DNA of 64,000 nt from Streptomyces sp. NBC_00683 (GCF_036226745.1 NZ_CP109013.1:124001-188000), one strand, 5' to 3'. Numbered from the stretch's first letter, positions 18,476-27,529 are shown. Notes: generated by a model not told the origin, from the letters alone. Program-made: numbers and translations.

Positions 18476-18697
18476 CGTGCATTCGCGTCCCAATCGATGG
18501 ACATGTTCGCCCGACGATCCGCACTCCGCCCATTGTCGCCAGGCCCGCGGAAGCTGCGCCACCACCCCACTCCTTCTGTGCGCGTGGCGGGTCGTGGCAC
18601 CTACGTTCTCGGGCTTCGTCACGCGCTTGCGCCTGTAGTTTCCGCAGTCCGTCACCGGCGCGCGGCTGGGGTGCCACGGGCCGGATGATCCCGGCGT

Positions 18698-19726
18698 TCA
18701 GCCGTCGGCCCGCAGCGCATGGAGCAGCATCGGCAGCGATGAGTGCAACTCGCGCTGCCAGTAGGCCCAGCCGTGGGTTCCCGGTCCGTAGAAGTTGGTG
18801 GTCACGTGCTTGGCACCCTTGCGTTCGAGCTCGTCGGCAAGAGCCTGGTTCTGCCTGTTGAAGTCCGCCTCGAGCGCGCTCGTGCTGCCCGGTGGGTCAA
18901 AGGGGCCGGCGGTGCCGTCACCGCACGACAGGTAGACGGGAATCGACTTGAGGCGCTTGGCCAGGTGGAACGGGTCGTGGGCCGCCCAGATGTCACGTTG
19001 CGCAACCGGGTCGCCCCAGACCCTCAAGGGGTCGTTGCCCTGGCCGGCGAAGAACCCCATGATTCGGTTCACCGACTCGTCGTTGAGCAGCGGGTGCACG
19101 GAGCCGGAGTACGCCGCGACCGCCTTGAACATGCCAGGATGCCGGGCGGCATACATCAGGGCGCCCTGTCCACCCATCGAAAGTCCCGCGACGACGCGGT
19201 TCCTGCTTGCCCCCCAGCCGTGTTCCAGGAGTTGGCGCAGCTCCTTGGTGTGGAAGGTCTCCCACGCCGGGTCACCGCCCTGACCGTGGTTCCACCAGTT
19301 GCTGTACCAGCCGTTCCAGCCGGCCTCCGGCATGACCACGAGGACGTCGCGCAGGCTGTCGGTCTGCGCGACGTCGGTCCGACCGGTCCAGGACGTGTAG
19401 TCCCCGCAGCAGCCGTGCAGCAGCCAGAGGGTCGGCCAGTGGCGGCTCGGGTCGCCCGGGTCCCAGCCATCGGGCGTGAGCAGACGCACGTTCGCCGTCC
19501 GGCCGCCGAGGGCGGGTGAACGGACAGACAGATCGACCTGCCGTTCGGCGACCTGGGTGACCGCGACCACCTCGGCGCCTCGGGACGAGGAGCCGGGTCC
19601 GCTCGCTTCCCGGGCGGGCGGCACTGTCGACGCGGTGGCCGACGCCGGCGGGGTTGACGCCAGGGTGAGCAGCAGCGCGGGAAGGACGAGCAGGAGGCGG
19701 ACTCGGCGGATCAGGATGGCGTTGAT
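18698..19726 (-). CDS. Secreted esterase of the antigen-85/S-formylglutathione-hydrolase fold, non-standard start codon
   Basis: The catalytic part contains WLLHGCCGDYTSW, the nucleophile motif GLSMGG and a late HGWAYW, as in antigen-85-like esterases. The only in-frame standard start is GTG at 19624, which would remove any export signal. Upstream in frame lies a clear signal peptide (IRRVRLLLVLPALLLTLAS, then ASA cleavage), with AGGAG at 19733-19737 placed ideally for an ATC at 19724-19726 (or a CTG at 19712-19714). I therefore extend the gene to 19726 (342 aa). A mutated ATG, or true ATC/CTG initiation, is possible. The phosphodiester glycosidase gene ends 58 bases upstream on the same strand, so both secreted enzymes may share a transcript. 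Confidence 0.72.
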   Translation of the reverse strand: MNAILIRRVRLLLVLPALLLTLASTPPASATASTVPPAREASGPGSSSRGAEVVAVTQVAERQVDLSVRSPALGGRTANVRLLTPDGWDPGDPSRHWPTLWLLHGCCGDYTSWTGRTDVAQTDSLRDVLVVMPEAGWNGWYSNWWNHGQGGDPAWETFHTKELRQLLEHGWGASRNRVVAGLSMGGQGALMYAARHPGMFKAVAAYSGSVHPLLNDESVNRIMGFFAGQGNDPLRVWGDPVAQRDIWAAHDPFHLAKRLKSIPVYLSCGDGTAGPFDPPGSTSALEADFNRQNQALADELERKGAKHVTTNFYGPGTHGWAYWQRELHSSLPMLLHALRADG

Positions 19727-19784
19727 AGCTGCTCCTGGAGGTCGGTGGTCGCTGGCTCGGACGTTCTCGTACCGGCGGACTCGG

Positions 19785-21404
19785 TCAGCGCCGGTCGGGC
19801 AGGATCAGCAGTGCGTCCCCGACGGGGCGTTCACCGGTCGCGTCGGACGGGTCGTTGATCACTTCTCCGTCGACCACCATGGTGGTCGATCCGCCGCCGT
19901 CGAGATTGACGGCGGCGCGCAGGCCGAGCGCCCGGGCGACGGCGGCACTCTCGGGGATGCTCAGCCCGAGCGCGTCCGTGCTGCGTCCGTCGGCGGTGAC
20001 GAGCACGGTCCTGCCGTCGGCGTCCACCCCGGCCAGCGTGCGTGGATTGCGCTTGTGCACCCAGCCGTAATAGAAGCTTGCGTTGCCGGGCTGCACCATC
20101 CCGTCGGCGGCGGGCGTGACGTGCAGCCGGCCGTCGCGGACCAGTTCGGGGCCGCCGTTGAGGATGGTGGTCGCCGGTGACGGGGAGACCTCGCAGCCGG
20201 TGCTGTCCCGCAACGTCCCCTCGACGCGCAGGGGTTGGCCGACCTGCGCCAGGGCAGCCAGCTCTGCGACACGGTTGCCGGTCGCCTGCACGGAGCTGCC
20301 ACCGGCCGGCAACGGTCCACCGCGTGGTCGGCGCAGCTCCAGGACCCGCCCGCGGGTGTCCAGTACGGCCTCCATGCCGTCGCCCTCCGGCGTCTGCGGG
20401 CCGTAGTGGGGCGTGAAGGCGACGAGCTCGTCGCGGTCGGTGCAGGTCACGTCGTGCAGGGGCAGCGAGGTCGGAGTGTCGTCGGCGGTGCCACCGCAGT
20501 TCCTGATCAAGCCCGGTACGCGGTCGATGCCGTCCAGGGGCTGCGACGCGTCCCGGCCGACGACCCGCCCCTTCCAGGTGAGCCGGGCGACTCTGCTGTG
20601 GCGGCCGGAGTCGCGTATCACCAGGCCGGGGCGCCCGTTCACCGGCTCACTCAGCAGCCGGCCCTCGTAGACACCGACGCCGGCCGGATCGCCCGGTGCT
20701 CCGGCTCGCGGGTCGAGGACGAAGAAGCCGGCGTTGACCGCTGCGGTCGCGCCGGCCGCGGCCGCCAGCTCGCTGGTCTTCTCGCGAACCTCCAGATCGG
20801 GACCGTACGACGCCTTGAGCCCACCGCGGAACCGGCCCGGGTCGATGGTGAGCACGTCGATCCGCCACGGGCCACGGTCCGCGGGGTCGCCGTCCCAGCC
20901 GGTGTAGACCGCAGACCCGGCGTACCCGTCCCCTCTCAGGCGGGTGAGCTCGGCCGTCGCGGCGGACTGCGAGTCGAACCGCCCGACCCGGACCCGCCAC
21001 CCAAGCGTTCCACCGGCGTAATCGGCGACGGCCGGAGTCACGACTTCCTCCACCCGGGCGTCGAAGCCGTCCCCCCGCACGTCGGCAGCCAGCTCGTCGG
21101 CGCTCAACCGGTCCTTCAGCGCCGTCGGAGGTGCATCGGGGTCCGGCGAGCCGGCGCCGCCCGGTATGGAAACCTCGACCGTCCACGGAAGCGCCGTGGT
21201 GTCGGCACCGCGCACGATCCGCGTGAGGGTGACACCGGGCTGCAGCGTCCGCGTGCTACGGGTCTCGGTCAAGTCGACGGCGCCCAGCGGCAGGGCATGC
21301 GTCGGCCCAGGAGCCGGCTCCGAGGAGAAGGCAGGCGCCGGCAGGACTCCCACCCCGGCCAACAGGGCAAGGACCGTGGACGCGCCGAGCAACTTTCGGT
21401 TCAC
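19785..21404 (-). CDS. Secreted phosphodiester glycosidase (NAGPA/DUF2233) with SPOR-like domain
   Basis: The 539-aa protein begins with a signal peptide (VNRKLLGASTVLALLAGVG, then PAFS). A SPOR-like segment (GWRVRVGRFDSQSAATAELT) sits near residues 130-160. The C-terminal half has the NAGPA signature: AVNAGFF, the catalytic-site GNASFYYGWVHKRNPRT, and RAAVNLDGGGSTTMVV. NAGPA enzymes remove N-acetylglucosamine bound through a phosphodiester; in bacteria the likely target is cell-wall or exopolysaccharide material, consistent with a SPOR peptidoglycan-binding domain. Start: GTG 21404 behind AAGGGGGG. Confidence 0.83.
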   Translation of the reverse strand: MNRKLLGASTVLALLAGVGVLPAPAFSSEPAPGPTHALPLGAVDLTETRSTRTLQPGVTLTRIVRGADTTALPWTVEVSIPGGAGSPDPDAPPTALKDRLSADELAADVRGDGFDARVEEVVTPAVADYAGGTLGWRVRVGRFDSQSAATAELTRLRGDGYAGSAVYTGWDGDPADRGPWRIDVLTIDPGRFRGGLKASYGPDLEVREKTSELAAAAGATAAVNAGFFVLDPRAGAPGDPAGVGVYEGRLLSEPVNGRPGLVIRDSGRHSRVARLTWKGRVVGRDASQPLDGIDRVPGLIRNCGGTADDTPTSLPLHDVTCTDRDELVAFTPHYGPQTPEGDGMEAVLDTRGRVLELRRPRGGPLPAGGSSVQATGNRVAELAALAQVGQPLRVEGTLRDSTGCEVSPSPATTILNGGPELVRDGRLHVTPAADGMVQPGNASFYYGWVHKRNPRTLAGVDADGRTVLVTADGRSTDALGLSIPESAAVARALGLRAAVNLDGGGSTTMVVDGEVINDPSDATGERPVGDALLILPDRR

Positions 21405-21660
21405 GTACCCCCCTTGGAAAGATCGCCCAGCAACGGTGCGTGCGACGACGACCAACCGTCAAGGCGTGTGCACGTCAATCTCCTTGCTCTCCCGAACAAG
21501 AATCGCGGCAGCCCTCCTCCGCCGGCCCACGCGCACCGGCTGAGCTTCCAAAGACTGCCCGGCCGGGGAGTCTGCAGGAGTGAATACGCATCCGCCCGTT
21601 GCGGCACGAAGCAGCGTGGTGATGACGAGGCGACCGCCAGGGCGTATGAGTACCTGCCGA

Positions 21661-21680
21661 CACCCGAGGGGCCTCGGGTG
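21661..21680 (-). terminator. Intrinsic-type hairpin after the ABM gene
   Basis: CACCCGAGG, two bases, CCTCGGGTG: a perfect 9-bp stem starting 35 bases beyond the ABM gene stop. It is the only element seen in the 310-base gap 21405-21714. No U-tract follows, as is usual for Streptomyces terminators. Confidence 0.5.
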
Positions 21681-21714
21681 CCTGACGGCCGGGCATACCC
21701 TCCGCCCATCCGTG

Positions 21715-22005
21715 TCAGGTACCGATCCAGGCGTCGACCATCTCCAGGCGCTGAACCGACGGCTCGGGCGGACGAAAGCCCAGCGCCGCGGTGACCACTC
21801 GGTCGACGACCGGGTGCAGACGCTCCTCGGCAAACCGCTTCCAGTCGGCCTCCGACTCCCAGACATCGGTGTACCGCAGCCCATTGGCTGTCCGCTGGAC
21901 GAGGTGAGCCACCAACCCGGGCGGCTTCTCCGGTCCCAGCCCTTCCTTGATGCGTGCGTAGACGGCCGAGTCGATCGGCACCTCGAAGGTGAACGCGTAC
22001 GACAT
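21715..22005 (-). CDS. ABM-like dimeric alpha/beta-barrel protein
   Basis: A 96-aa protein starting MSYAFTFEVPIDSAVYARIK. Its size and pattern (a ferredoxin-like strand, GLVAHLVQRT, YTDVWESEADWKRFAEERLH) fit antibiotic-biosynthesis-monooxygenase/heme-degrading-like small proteins. No catalytic residue can be assigned. It is divergent from a TetR gene, with a 27-bp inverted repeat between them, so it is probably TetR-controlled. Confidence 0.7.
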   Translation of the reverse strand: MSYAFTFEVPIDSAVYARIKEGLGPEKPPGLVAHLVQRTANGLRYTDVWESEADWKRFAEERLHPVVDRVVTAALGFRPPEPSVQRLEMVDAWIGT

Positions 22006-22023
22006 AGGGACCACATCCCTCAT

Positions 22024-22050
22024 ATTCAACCGAAGCCATTTCGGATGAAT
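22024..22050. promoter_or_regulatory. 27-bp near-perfect inverted repeat, putative TetR operator
   Basis: ATTCAACCGAA (22024-22034), five bases, TTCGGATGAAT (22040-22050). The arms match at 10 of 11 positions. It covers the ATG at 22045 of the TetR gene and lies 18 bases from the divergent ABM start, so one site could repress both genes. Confidence 0.6.
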
Positions 22051-22701
22051 ACGACTAGCATCGACCTCGTGGACGGACAGGTCAAGAGGCAGTACGACAC
22101 GAGCCGCCGCCGGGCAGCGGCGCAGGCGACCCGGCAGGCGATCCTGGACGCGGCGACGCAGCTGTTCGCCGAACGCGGTTACGCAGCAACCACGATGGCG
22201 AAGGTCGCCGAGTACGCGGGCGTCGCGGTCGACACCGTCTACGCGGTGGCGGGCCGCAAACCGGCGCTGTTCCTCCAACTGGTGGAGTCCGCCATCTCGG
22301 GCACCGGCGACGCCGTTCCGGCGGCCGAGCGGGCCTATGTACGCGAGATGCGCGCCGAGCCGGACGCGGCACTCAAGCTGCGCCGTTATGCACGGGCAGT
22401 CAGGGAGATGCACGCCCGGCTGGCACCACTGCTGCGCGTCGCCCGCGGGGGACCGCCGGAGGTCGCTGAGGTCTGGCGGGGCATCGCCCGGCGCCGTGCG
22501 GACAACATGCGGCTGCTGGCCCAGGACCTGGCCGCGACGGGTCAGCTACGCCACGGGCTGGACCTGGAGGAAGTGGCCGACGTCATCTGGGCGACCAACT
22601 CGCCGGAGTTCTACTGCCTGTTGGTCGAGGACCGCGGCTGGCCGCCCGAGCGGTTCGAGCGGTGGCTCGCTGACGGCTGGTGCCGACTGCTGCTCACCTG
22701 A
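22045..22701 (+). CDS. TetR-family transcriptional regulator
   Basis: A 218-aa protein with the TetR HTH (RQAILDAATQLFAERGYAAT, MAKVAEYAGVAVDTVY) at about residues 30-75 and a helical ligand domain after it. The ATG at 22045 lies inside the 27-bp inverted repeat; a GTG at 22069 (reading VDGQVKRQYDT) is an alternative start that leaves the operator free. No ribosome site precedes either, so the message may be leaderless. It probably represses itself and the divergent ABM-like gene. Confidence 0.86.
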   Translation: MNTTSIDLVDGQVKRQYDTSRRRAAAQATRQAILDAATQLFAERGYAATTMAKVAEYAGVAVDTVYAVAGRKPALFLQLVESAISGTGDAVPAAERAYVREMRAEPDAALKLRRYARAVREMHARLAPLLRVARGGPPEVAEVWRGIARRRADNMRLLAQDLAATGQLRHGLDLEEVADVIWATNSPEFYCLLVEDRGWPPERFERWLADGWCRLLLT

Positions 22702-22924
22702 TCCCGACCCCGGGTCCACCGCGTGATCGCCCACCGCGGCAACGCAGCGGTGTCTGCTGGGCTTACGGGATGCCACGTCGCATCCTCTACGAGCCGGCTT
22801 CGTAACAGGGCGGGCTCACCCTTCACGGGCGTGTGATGACGGGTGATCGCTCGGGGATAACGGCCGTCGCGACGGTGGAGAGGCGCTGTTTCTGGGAAAG
22901 AACCCAGTCCGCTGACGGTGGGGG

Positions 22925-23281
22925 ATGACCGTGGTGACGACTGTCAGTGCGATCGGGGGCCTTCTGGGGCTGATCGTGTCACTGATGTTCTTGGCGAAAC
23001 AGACTAAGGCCGTGTCCGAGCAGGTCCGGGTGAGCAACGTCATCAACGGCACGACCGGACTGGACGGCTGCCTGAACAACGTGCGAGAAATCTACTTCAA
23101 GATGCTTGAGTACCCCGGGATGAGGACGTACTTCTACGACAGCAAGCCGTGCCCGGACCAGGGTGAAGAGCGTGCACGAATCCTCATCATGGCTGAAGTG
23201 CTGGCCGACGTTCTGGAGACCCAGTCGTCCTGGACAGCTCCATTCACCGGCCGGCGCCACGCGCATTCGGCAAGTTGGTGA
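22925..23281 (+). CDS. Membrane-anchored protein of unknown function, C-terminus possibly disrupted
   Basis: A 118-aa frame. It starts with a single membrane helix (SAIGGLLGLIVSLMFLAKQ, residues ~8-27), followed by a hydrophilic part (LNNVREIYFKMLEYPGMRTY, then ILIMAEVLADVLE) that looks like a real soluble domain. After LADVLET the sequence turns into low-quality residues and stops. Downstream, another frame gives a plausible AFGKLVTALRREGAD. A frameshift or deletion near 23215 is therefore likely. The ribosome site is GGTGGGG before ATG 22925. The family was not recognised. Confidence 0.5.
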   Translation: MTVVTTVSAIGGLLGLIVSLMFLAKQTKAVSEQVRVSNVINGTTGLDGCLNNVREIYFKMLEYPGMRTYFYDSKPCPDQGEERARILIMAEVLADVLETQSSWTAPFTGRRHAHSASW

Positions 23282-23447
23282 CCGCCCTGCGCCGCGAGGG
23301 AGCCGACGCGCCGCTCCGGGTTCGGCGCCCTCGCAGCTTTCGCTCGCCGCGCGTTGGGCAGGACGCGTCGAACTCCACGATGTCTTCCTGCCGTTGGCCG
23401 GCAGTCTGATCTGCTGGCGGCGCCTGAGGAGAGCCACCTCCTGATCG

Positions 23448-23783
23448 CTAGGACTTGGTCGAGCGCGAGCCGTACGCAGGCCCGAACACCACGAGCAGCA
23501 CCAGGTCTTCGGCCACTTCCGTGAATCGATGTTCTTCACCGGCCGGCACGAAGATCACCGTCCCGGGACTCACCTCTTCCGTTCGGCCTGGTGTTTCGAT
23601 CTTTGCGCGTCCGGCTGTGACGACATAGATCTCGTCCTCGGTGTGCGGGCTCTGGGCATCACGCCCGCCGACCGGGATGCAGTACGTCCCCACCGACAGA
23701 TCCGCCGTCCGCAGTTGCTCGATCCAGTCATTGCCCGCTTCGCCGGGGTACGTCCACACGCCTGCGCCGCTGATGATCTCCAT
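23448..23783 (-). CDS. Cupin-domain protein
   Basis: The 111-aa protein is a single small cupin barrel. Motif 1 reads SPHTEDEIYVVTAGRAKIET, with the H, E and G pattern; motif 2 is GTVIFVPAGEEHRF. The His and Glu residues that bind a divalent metal are kept. Small cupins of this kind are dioxygenases, isomerases or metabolite-binding proteins, and the sequence does not distinguish them. It appears to be alone, convergent with the gene at 22925. Confidence 0.82.
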   Translation of the reverse strand: MEIISGAGVWTYPGEAGNDWIEQLRTADLSVGTYCIPVGGRDAQSPHTEDEIYVVTAGRAKIETPGRTEEVSPGTVIFVPAGEEHRFTEVAEDLVLLVVFGPAYGSRSTKS

Positions 23784-24048
23784 GGCGGGACCCTAACGCT
23801 GGGCCCGAGCGCAGCACTCGTGATCCTGCTACGCGCTCCGAGGGCCGGCCGCCCCGCGAGCAAAGGAGGGCACGGGCCCTTGCCTCCGGAGACCGGTGAT
23901 TTACGTGATGCCCTCCCGCACGGCTCCCGCTCTAATCGCCATGGCCGGTTCGGGACACCGTCCGGCCATCCGGAACGAGCACTCGCGCACGTGCCACGAC
24001 GAAGCGCCGAAGCAGACGACCGGCGCAGCCTGGAAAGGAACATCCGAC

Positions 24049-25299
24049 ATGTCTCGCCTCAACCGGCGCCTTCGATTAGTCAGCGCAGCGGCCGCCGGCA
24101 CGATGGCCGTGGTCGCCACCGGCACCTCCACGACCCCGGCTTCAGCAGCCACCTCCGTGTACAGCGAGGGCTTCTCCAACGGACTCGGCACCTTCACCGC
24201 CTCCGGTTCCGTCAGCACCGGCACGTACGGTGCCCGGTTGAGCGGGTCACTGTTCTCCGACCCGACCCTGACGTCCGCGTCCGTCAACCTCGCCGGATAC
24301 AGCGACGTGAGGGTGTCGTACACCCGCGCCGCGTCCGGTCTGGACCTCGGTGAGTCCTTCAACGCGGCCTACTCGGTGGACGGCGGCGCCTACACCGCGC
24401 TGGAGTCGGCGCGCACCGCCACGGGCACCGCGTCCTTCGTCCTTCCTGCCTCGGTCGCGAATCACACCCTGCGGCTGCGGTTCTCCCTGGACGCCAACAG
24501 TGCTCTGGAGACCCTGACGGTCGACGACGTGCTCGTCGAGGCCGAGGGCGGAGGGGGCCCGACCGACCCCCCTCCCGGTTCTCTGCCTCCCGTGACGGAC
24601 GTGACGGCGCCGGGGCCGTACGCAGTGACCATCGACAGCACCGCGGGCCCCGGCAACGACGGGTGGCTCGTGTACCCGACGAACGCCGGCCAGAACGGCG
24701 TGAACCACCCGATTCTCGTCTGGGGTCCGGGAGCGGGGTCGGACCCCGCTGCCTACGAGGACATGCTGCGGCAGTGGGCGTCGCACGGCTTCGTCGTCTA
24801 CAGCGAGGTCTCCTCCAGCAGCGGCGACTACATGGTCGATGCCCTTGACTGGCTGGAGGACCAGAACGCCGCCTCGAGCAGCCCTCTGTACCAGGACCTC
24901 GACACCTCCGAAGTCGCGTTCGGGGGCCACTCGCGCGGGTCGATCGGTACGTTCGACGTCGCCGACGAACCGCGGCTCGAGACCACCATCCACGTGGCCG
25001 GCGGCTCCTTCGACGGCAACGGCCCAGCCGGTCTGCGCAACCCGGCTCTCTACGTGGGCGGCGACGAGGACTTCGCCACGGCGAACGTGGAGCGCGACTA
25101 CGCCAACACCGGCGTGCCGGTGTGGTTCAACATCCTCGACGGCACCGACCACATCCAGGCCACCCGCAACGGCCAGCACATCATCACCGCCTGGCTGCGC
25201 TGGCACCTCGCCGACGAGGAGTTCCGGCGCACGGAGGACTTCCTGAACCCCGCCTGCACGTTCTGCGGCCTCGGCGATGTCCAGTACAAGAACTGGTGA
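24049..25299 (+). CDS. Secreted alpha/beta hydrolase with N-terminal beta-sandwich (PET-hydrolase/cutinase-like)
   Basis: The 416-aa precursor has a signal peptide (LRLVSAAAAGTMAVVATG, cut near PASAATS), a beta-sandwich carbohydrate-binding-like domain (~45-165), a Pro-rich linker (GGGPTDPPPGSLPP) and a hydrolase domain. The catalytic triad is visible: Ser in GHSRGS, Asp in GGDEDF, His in DGTDHIQATRN. The fold resembles polyester or acyl esterases of the PETase/dienelactone-hydrolase groups. Start: ATG 24049 behind GGAAAGGA. A perfect terminator hairpin follows at 25315. The substrate is probably an extracellular ester polymer; this is inference. Confidence 0.82.
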   Translation: MSRLNRRLRLVSAAAAGTMAVVATGTSTTPASAATSVYSEGFSNGLGTFTASGSVSTGTYGARLSGSLFSDPTLTSASVNLAGYSDVRVSYTRAASGLDLGESFNAAYSVDGGAYTALESARTATGTASFVLPASVANHTLRLRFSLDANSALETLTVDDVLVEAEGGGGPTDPPPGSLPPVTDVTAPGPYAVTIDSTAGPGNDGWLVYPTNAGQNGVNHPILVWGPGAGSDPAAYEDMLRQWASHGFVVYSEVSSSSGDYMVDALDWLEDQNAASSSPLYQDLDTSEVAFGGHSRGSIGTFDVADEPRLETTIHVAGGSFDGNGPAGLRNPALYVGGDEDFATANVERDYANTGVPVWFNILDGTDHIQATRNGQHIITAWLRWHLADEEFRRTEDFLNPACTFCGLGDVQYKNW

Positions 25300-25314
25300 C
25301 CCCGAGGTGAGCGG

Positions 25315-25359
25315 TCGCTGCCGCTCCGCCGCTCGGCGACGGCGGCGGAGCGGCAGCGA
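25315..25359 (+). terminator. Strong intrinsic hairpin after the secreted hydrolase
   Basis: A perfect 17-bp stem (TCGCTGCCGCTCCGCCG at 25315-25331 paired with 25343-25359) and an 11-base loop, 16 bases beyond the stop codon. Confidence 0.85.
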
Positions 25360-25506
25360 ACCGGTGGGGCGGCGGGTGTTCGGGGAGACCTCCCGGTGCA
25401 ACCCGCTCGCCCCGGCCATTCGCCTCAGGGAACACGGGTGCGTCGAGGCCCGCTGGGGCATCCCTCACTTCGTCCGCCTGGGCGTCCGTGAGCGCATACT
25501 GGCCTC

Positions 25507-26379
25507 ATGGACGCGTCCACGCGTGGCGTCACCCACCTGCGGGAGCGGCTCGGAAGTGCCGTCTTTGCCCGGGTCGCCGGCCCCGCAGGACCGGAGACCC
25601 GTGCCCGCATCCACGAAACACCCGGCCCGCGCTGGTTCGGGCCCCACAGGCCGATTCGCATGGTCCATGGCGATGCGTCCATGTTCATCGGTGGACTCCG
25701 GGCACTCCTGCTCCAGTCGCTGCACCCGTTGGCAATGGCGGCCGTGGAAGCCCATTCCGGTTATCGCGGCGATCCCTGGGGGCGACTCCAGCGCACCAGT
25801 ACCTTTCTCGCCGTGACCACGTACGGGACAGCGGAGCACGCGCAGCAGGCGGTCGACCGGGTGCGAGCCGTACATGGCCAGGTGCACGGAACGACTCCGT
25901 CCGGAGAGCCTTACGACGCCGCCGACCCGCACCTTCTCGGCTGGGTGCATGTGGCTGAGGTCGAAAGTTTCCTGCTCGCCCACCGGCGCTACGGAGCCGA
26001 ACCGCTCGACGCCGCTGGGTATGACGGCTACGTCGCCGACACCGCACGAGTGGCAGAGGCTCTCGGCGTCACCGATCCTCCGCGCAATCGGCAGGAACTC
26101 GTGGCCCGCCTCGCGGCATACCGTGGCGAACTGCGCCCGACGACAGAGGCACGCGAGGCAGCACGCTTCATTCTGCTGCACCCGCCCCTGCCCTGGGCCG
26201 CCCGTGCACCCTATGCAGTCCTCGCCGCGAACGCCGTCGCTGCCCTCCCCCGGTGGGCCCGTACGTCGCTGGATCTCCCCCGGCTGTCCGGCGTGGCCGA
26301 AGCCGGTGTGGCCCCGACCGGGCGCGCACTGACCGCCGCGATTCGCTGGGCCATGGCTCCACCACGCCGCCCGTTGTGA
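25507..26379 (+). CDS. MpaB-like oxygenase (DUF2236)
   Basis: A 290-aa protein with the DUF2236 hallmarks: MVHGDASMFIGGLRALLLQS, then LHPLAMAAV near residue 75, RTSTFLAVTTYGT, VHGQVHG, and the late LLHPPLP. This family (latex-clearing protein and mycophenolic-acid MpaB relatives) binds heme b through conserved His residues and oxidises organic substrates. The His in LHPLAMA is a likely heme ligand. There is no signal peptide. The neighbours do not suggest a substrate. Confidence 0.83.
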   Translation: MDASTRGVTHLRERLGSAVFARVAGPAGPETRARIHETPGPRWFGPHRPIRMVHGDASMFIGGLRALLLQSLHPLAMAAVEAHSGYRGDPWGRLQRTSTFLAVTTYGTAEHAQQAVDRVRAVHGQVHGTTPSGEPYDAADPHLLGWVHVAEVESFLLAHRRYGAEPLDAAGYDGYVADTARVAEALGVTDPPRNRQELVARLAAYRGELRPTTEAREAARFILLHPPLPWAARAPYAVLAANAVAALPRWARTSLDLPRLSGVAEAGVAPTGRALTAAIRWAMAPPRRPL

Positions 26380-26547
26380 TCAGCTGCGCCACAGGCCGCC
26401 GCTGCTCGGTCGAGCGCGGCGTCACCGCTGGCGCCCCCTGACGTCCCCCAGCGGCAAGCGGGCGTCAGGAAAGACAGACGGTCGACTGCAACATGGACGA
26501 CGGCCCGGCCGGTGGCGTCTGCTCGGTCCGTGCAGTGGAGTATCGAA

Positions 26548-26564
26548 GTTACGCCCCACGTAAC
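26548..26564. promoter_or_regulatory. Palindrome GTTACG-N5-CGTAAC upstream of the GlxA regulator
   Basis: A perfect 17-bp inverted repeat ends 8 bases before the GTG start at 26573. Its position, overlapping the ribosome-binding region, fits autoregulation of the GlxA-type gene. Confidence 0.5.
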
Positions 26565-26572
26565 CTCTTCCT

Positions 26573-27529
26573 GTGCCAGCCTCCCGCATGCATCATGTCG
26601 CCGTCCTCGTGCTCGAGGGAGCGAAGCCGCTCGATGTCGGCATTCCTGCGCAGGTTTTCACGACCCGCGCGAGCATGCCGTACGAGGTACGGGTGTGCGG
26701 GGCGGCACCCGGTCCCGTGACCGGCGGCGACGGCCTCTCGTACTCCGTCGCCCACGGCCTCGACGCGCTCACGTGGGCCGACATCGTCTTCGTCCCCGGC
26801 TACCGGTTTCCGGACCGCGAGGATCCACCGCAGGCCGTCGTCGAGGCCCTGATCGCCGCCCACGACCGGGGCGCGCGGCTCGCCGCCATCTCGACGGGCG
26901 CCTTCGCGCTCGCCGCTACGGGCCTGCTCGACGGCAGGCGCGCCACGACACACTGGCACTACACGCGGGCACTCATGGCGCGGTATCCGCTCGTCCAGGT
27001 CGACGAGAACGTGCTGTTCGTCGACGAGGGCAGCGTGCTCACCTCGGCCGGCGCCGCCTCCGGCATCGACCTGTGCCTGCACATCCTGCGCGGCGACCTC
27101 GGCGTGGCCGCGTCCAACCACGCGGCCCGGCGTCTCGTTGCTGCCCCCTACCGCAGCGGCGGCCAGGCCCAGTACGTGCCGCGCAGCGTCCCCGAGCCGC
27201 TCGGCGAGCGGTTCGCCGCCACCCGTGAGTGGGCGCTGCACCGGCTCGGTGAGCCCCTCACCCTGGACATACTGGCTCGGCAGGCGGGGGTCTCGCCGCG
27301 CACGTTCTCCCGGCGCTTCGTCGACGAGACCGGCTGCACGCCGATGCAGTGGGTGATGCGCGCCCGCATCGACCTGGCCCGCGAACTGCTCGAGCGCTCG
27401 CAACGCAGCGTCGAACAGATCGCCGCCGACGTCGGGCTCGGCACCGGCGCGAACCTGCGCCTGCACTTCCAGCGCATCCTCGGCACCACACCGAGCGAGT
27501 ACCGGCGAACCTTCACGCGGGGCGAGTGA
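26573..27529 (+). CDS. GlxA-family regulator (DJ-1/PfpI + AraC HTH)
   Basis: A 318-aa protein. The N-terminal DJ-1/PfpI-like domain (~8-180: HHVAVLVLEGAKPLDVGIPA, then LAAISTGAFALAATGLLDGR) has Ser-Thr where catalytic members have Cys, so it is a sensing domain. The C-terminal AraC HTH pair (~215-312) contains LDILARQAGVSPRTFSRRF and IAADVGLGTGANLRLHFQR. The start is GTG 26573; ATG 26588 is an alternative. A terminator at 27546 separates it from the GAPDH gene downstream, so they are not simply co-transcribed. Confidence 0.87.
   Translation: MPASRMHHVAVLVLEGAKPLDVGIPAQVFTTRASMPYEVRVCGAAPGPVTGGDGLSYSVAHGLDALTWADIVFVPGYRFPDREDPPQAVVEALIAAHDRGARLAAISTGAFALAATGLLDGRRATTHWHYTRALMARYPLVQVDENVLFVDEGSVLTSAGAASGIDLCLHILRGDLGVAASNHAARRLVAAPYRSGGQAQYVPRSVPEPLGERFAATREWALHRLGEPLTLDILARQAGVSPRTFSRRFVDETGCTPMQWVMRARIDLARELLERSQRSVEQIAADVGLGTGANLRLHFQRILGTTPSEYRRTFTRGE

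Noticed and set aside
18256..18600. 114-codon minus-strand ORF covering the iron-box-like site
   Set aside because: It is Arg-rich, overlaps the VTT gene start and has no recognisable fold; treated as non-coding.
20235..21794. Long plus-strand open frame opposite the phosphodiester glycosidase gene
   Set aside because: Its composition is Arg/Gly/Pro-rich and it has no family pattern; it is the complement of a well-supported gene.
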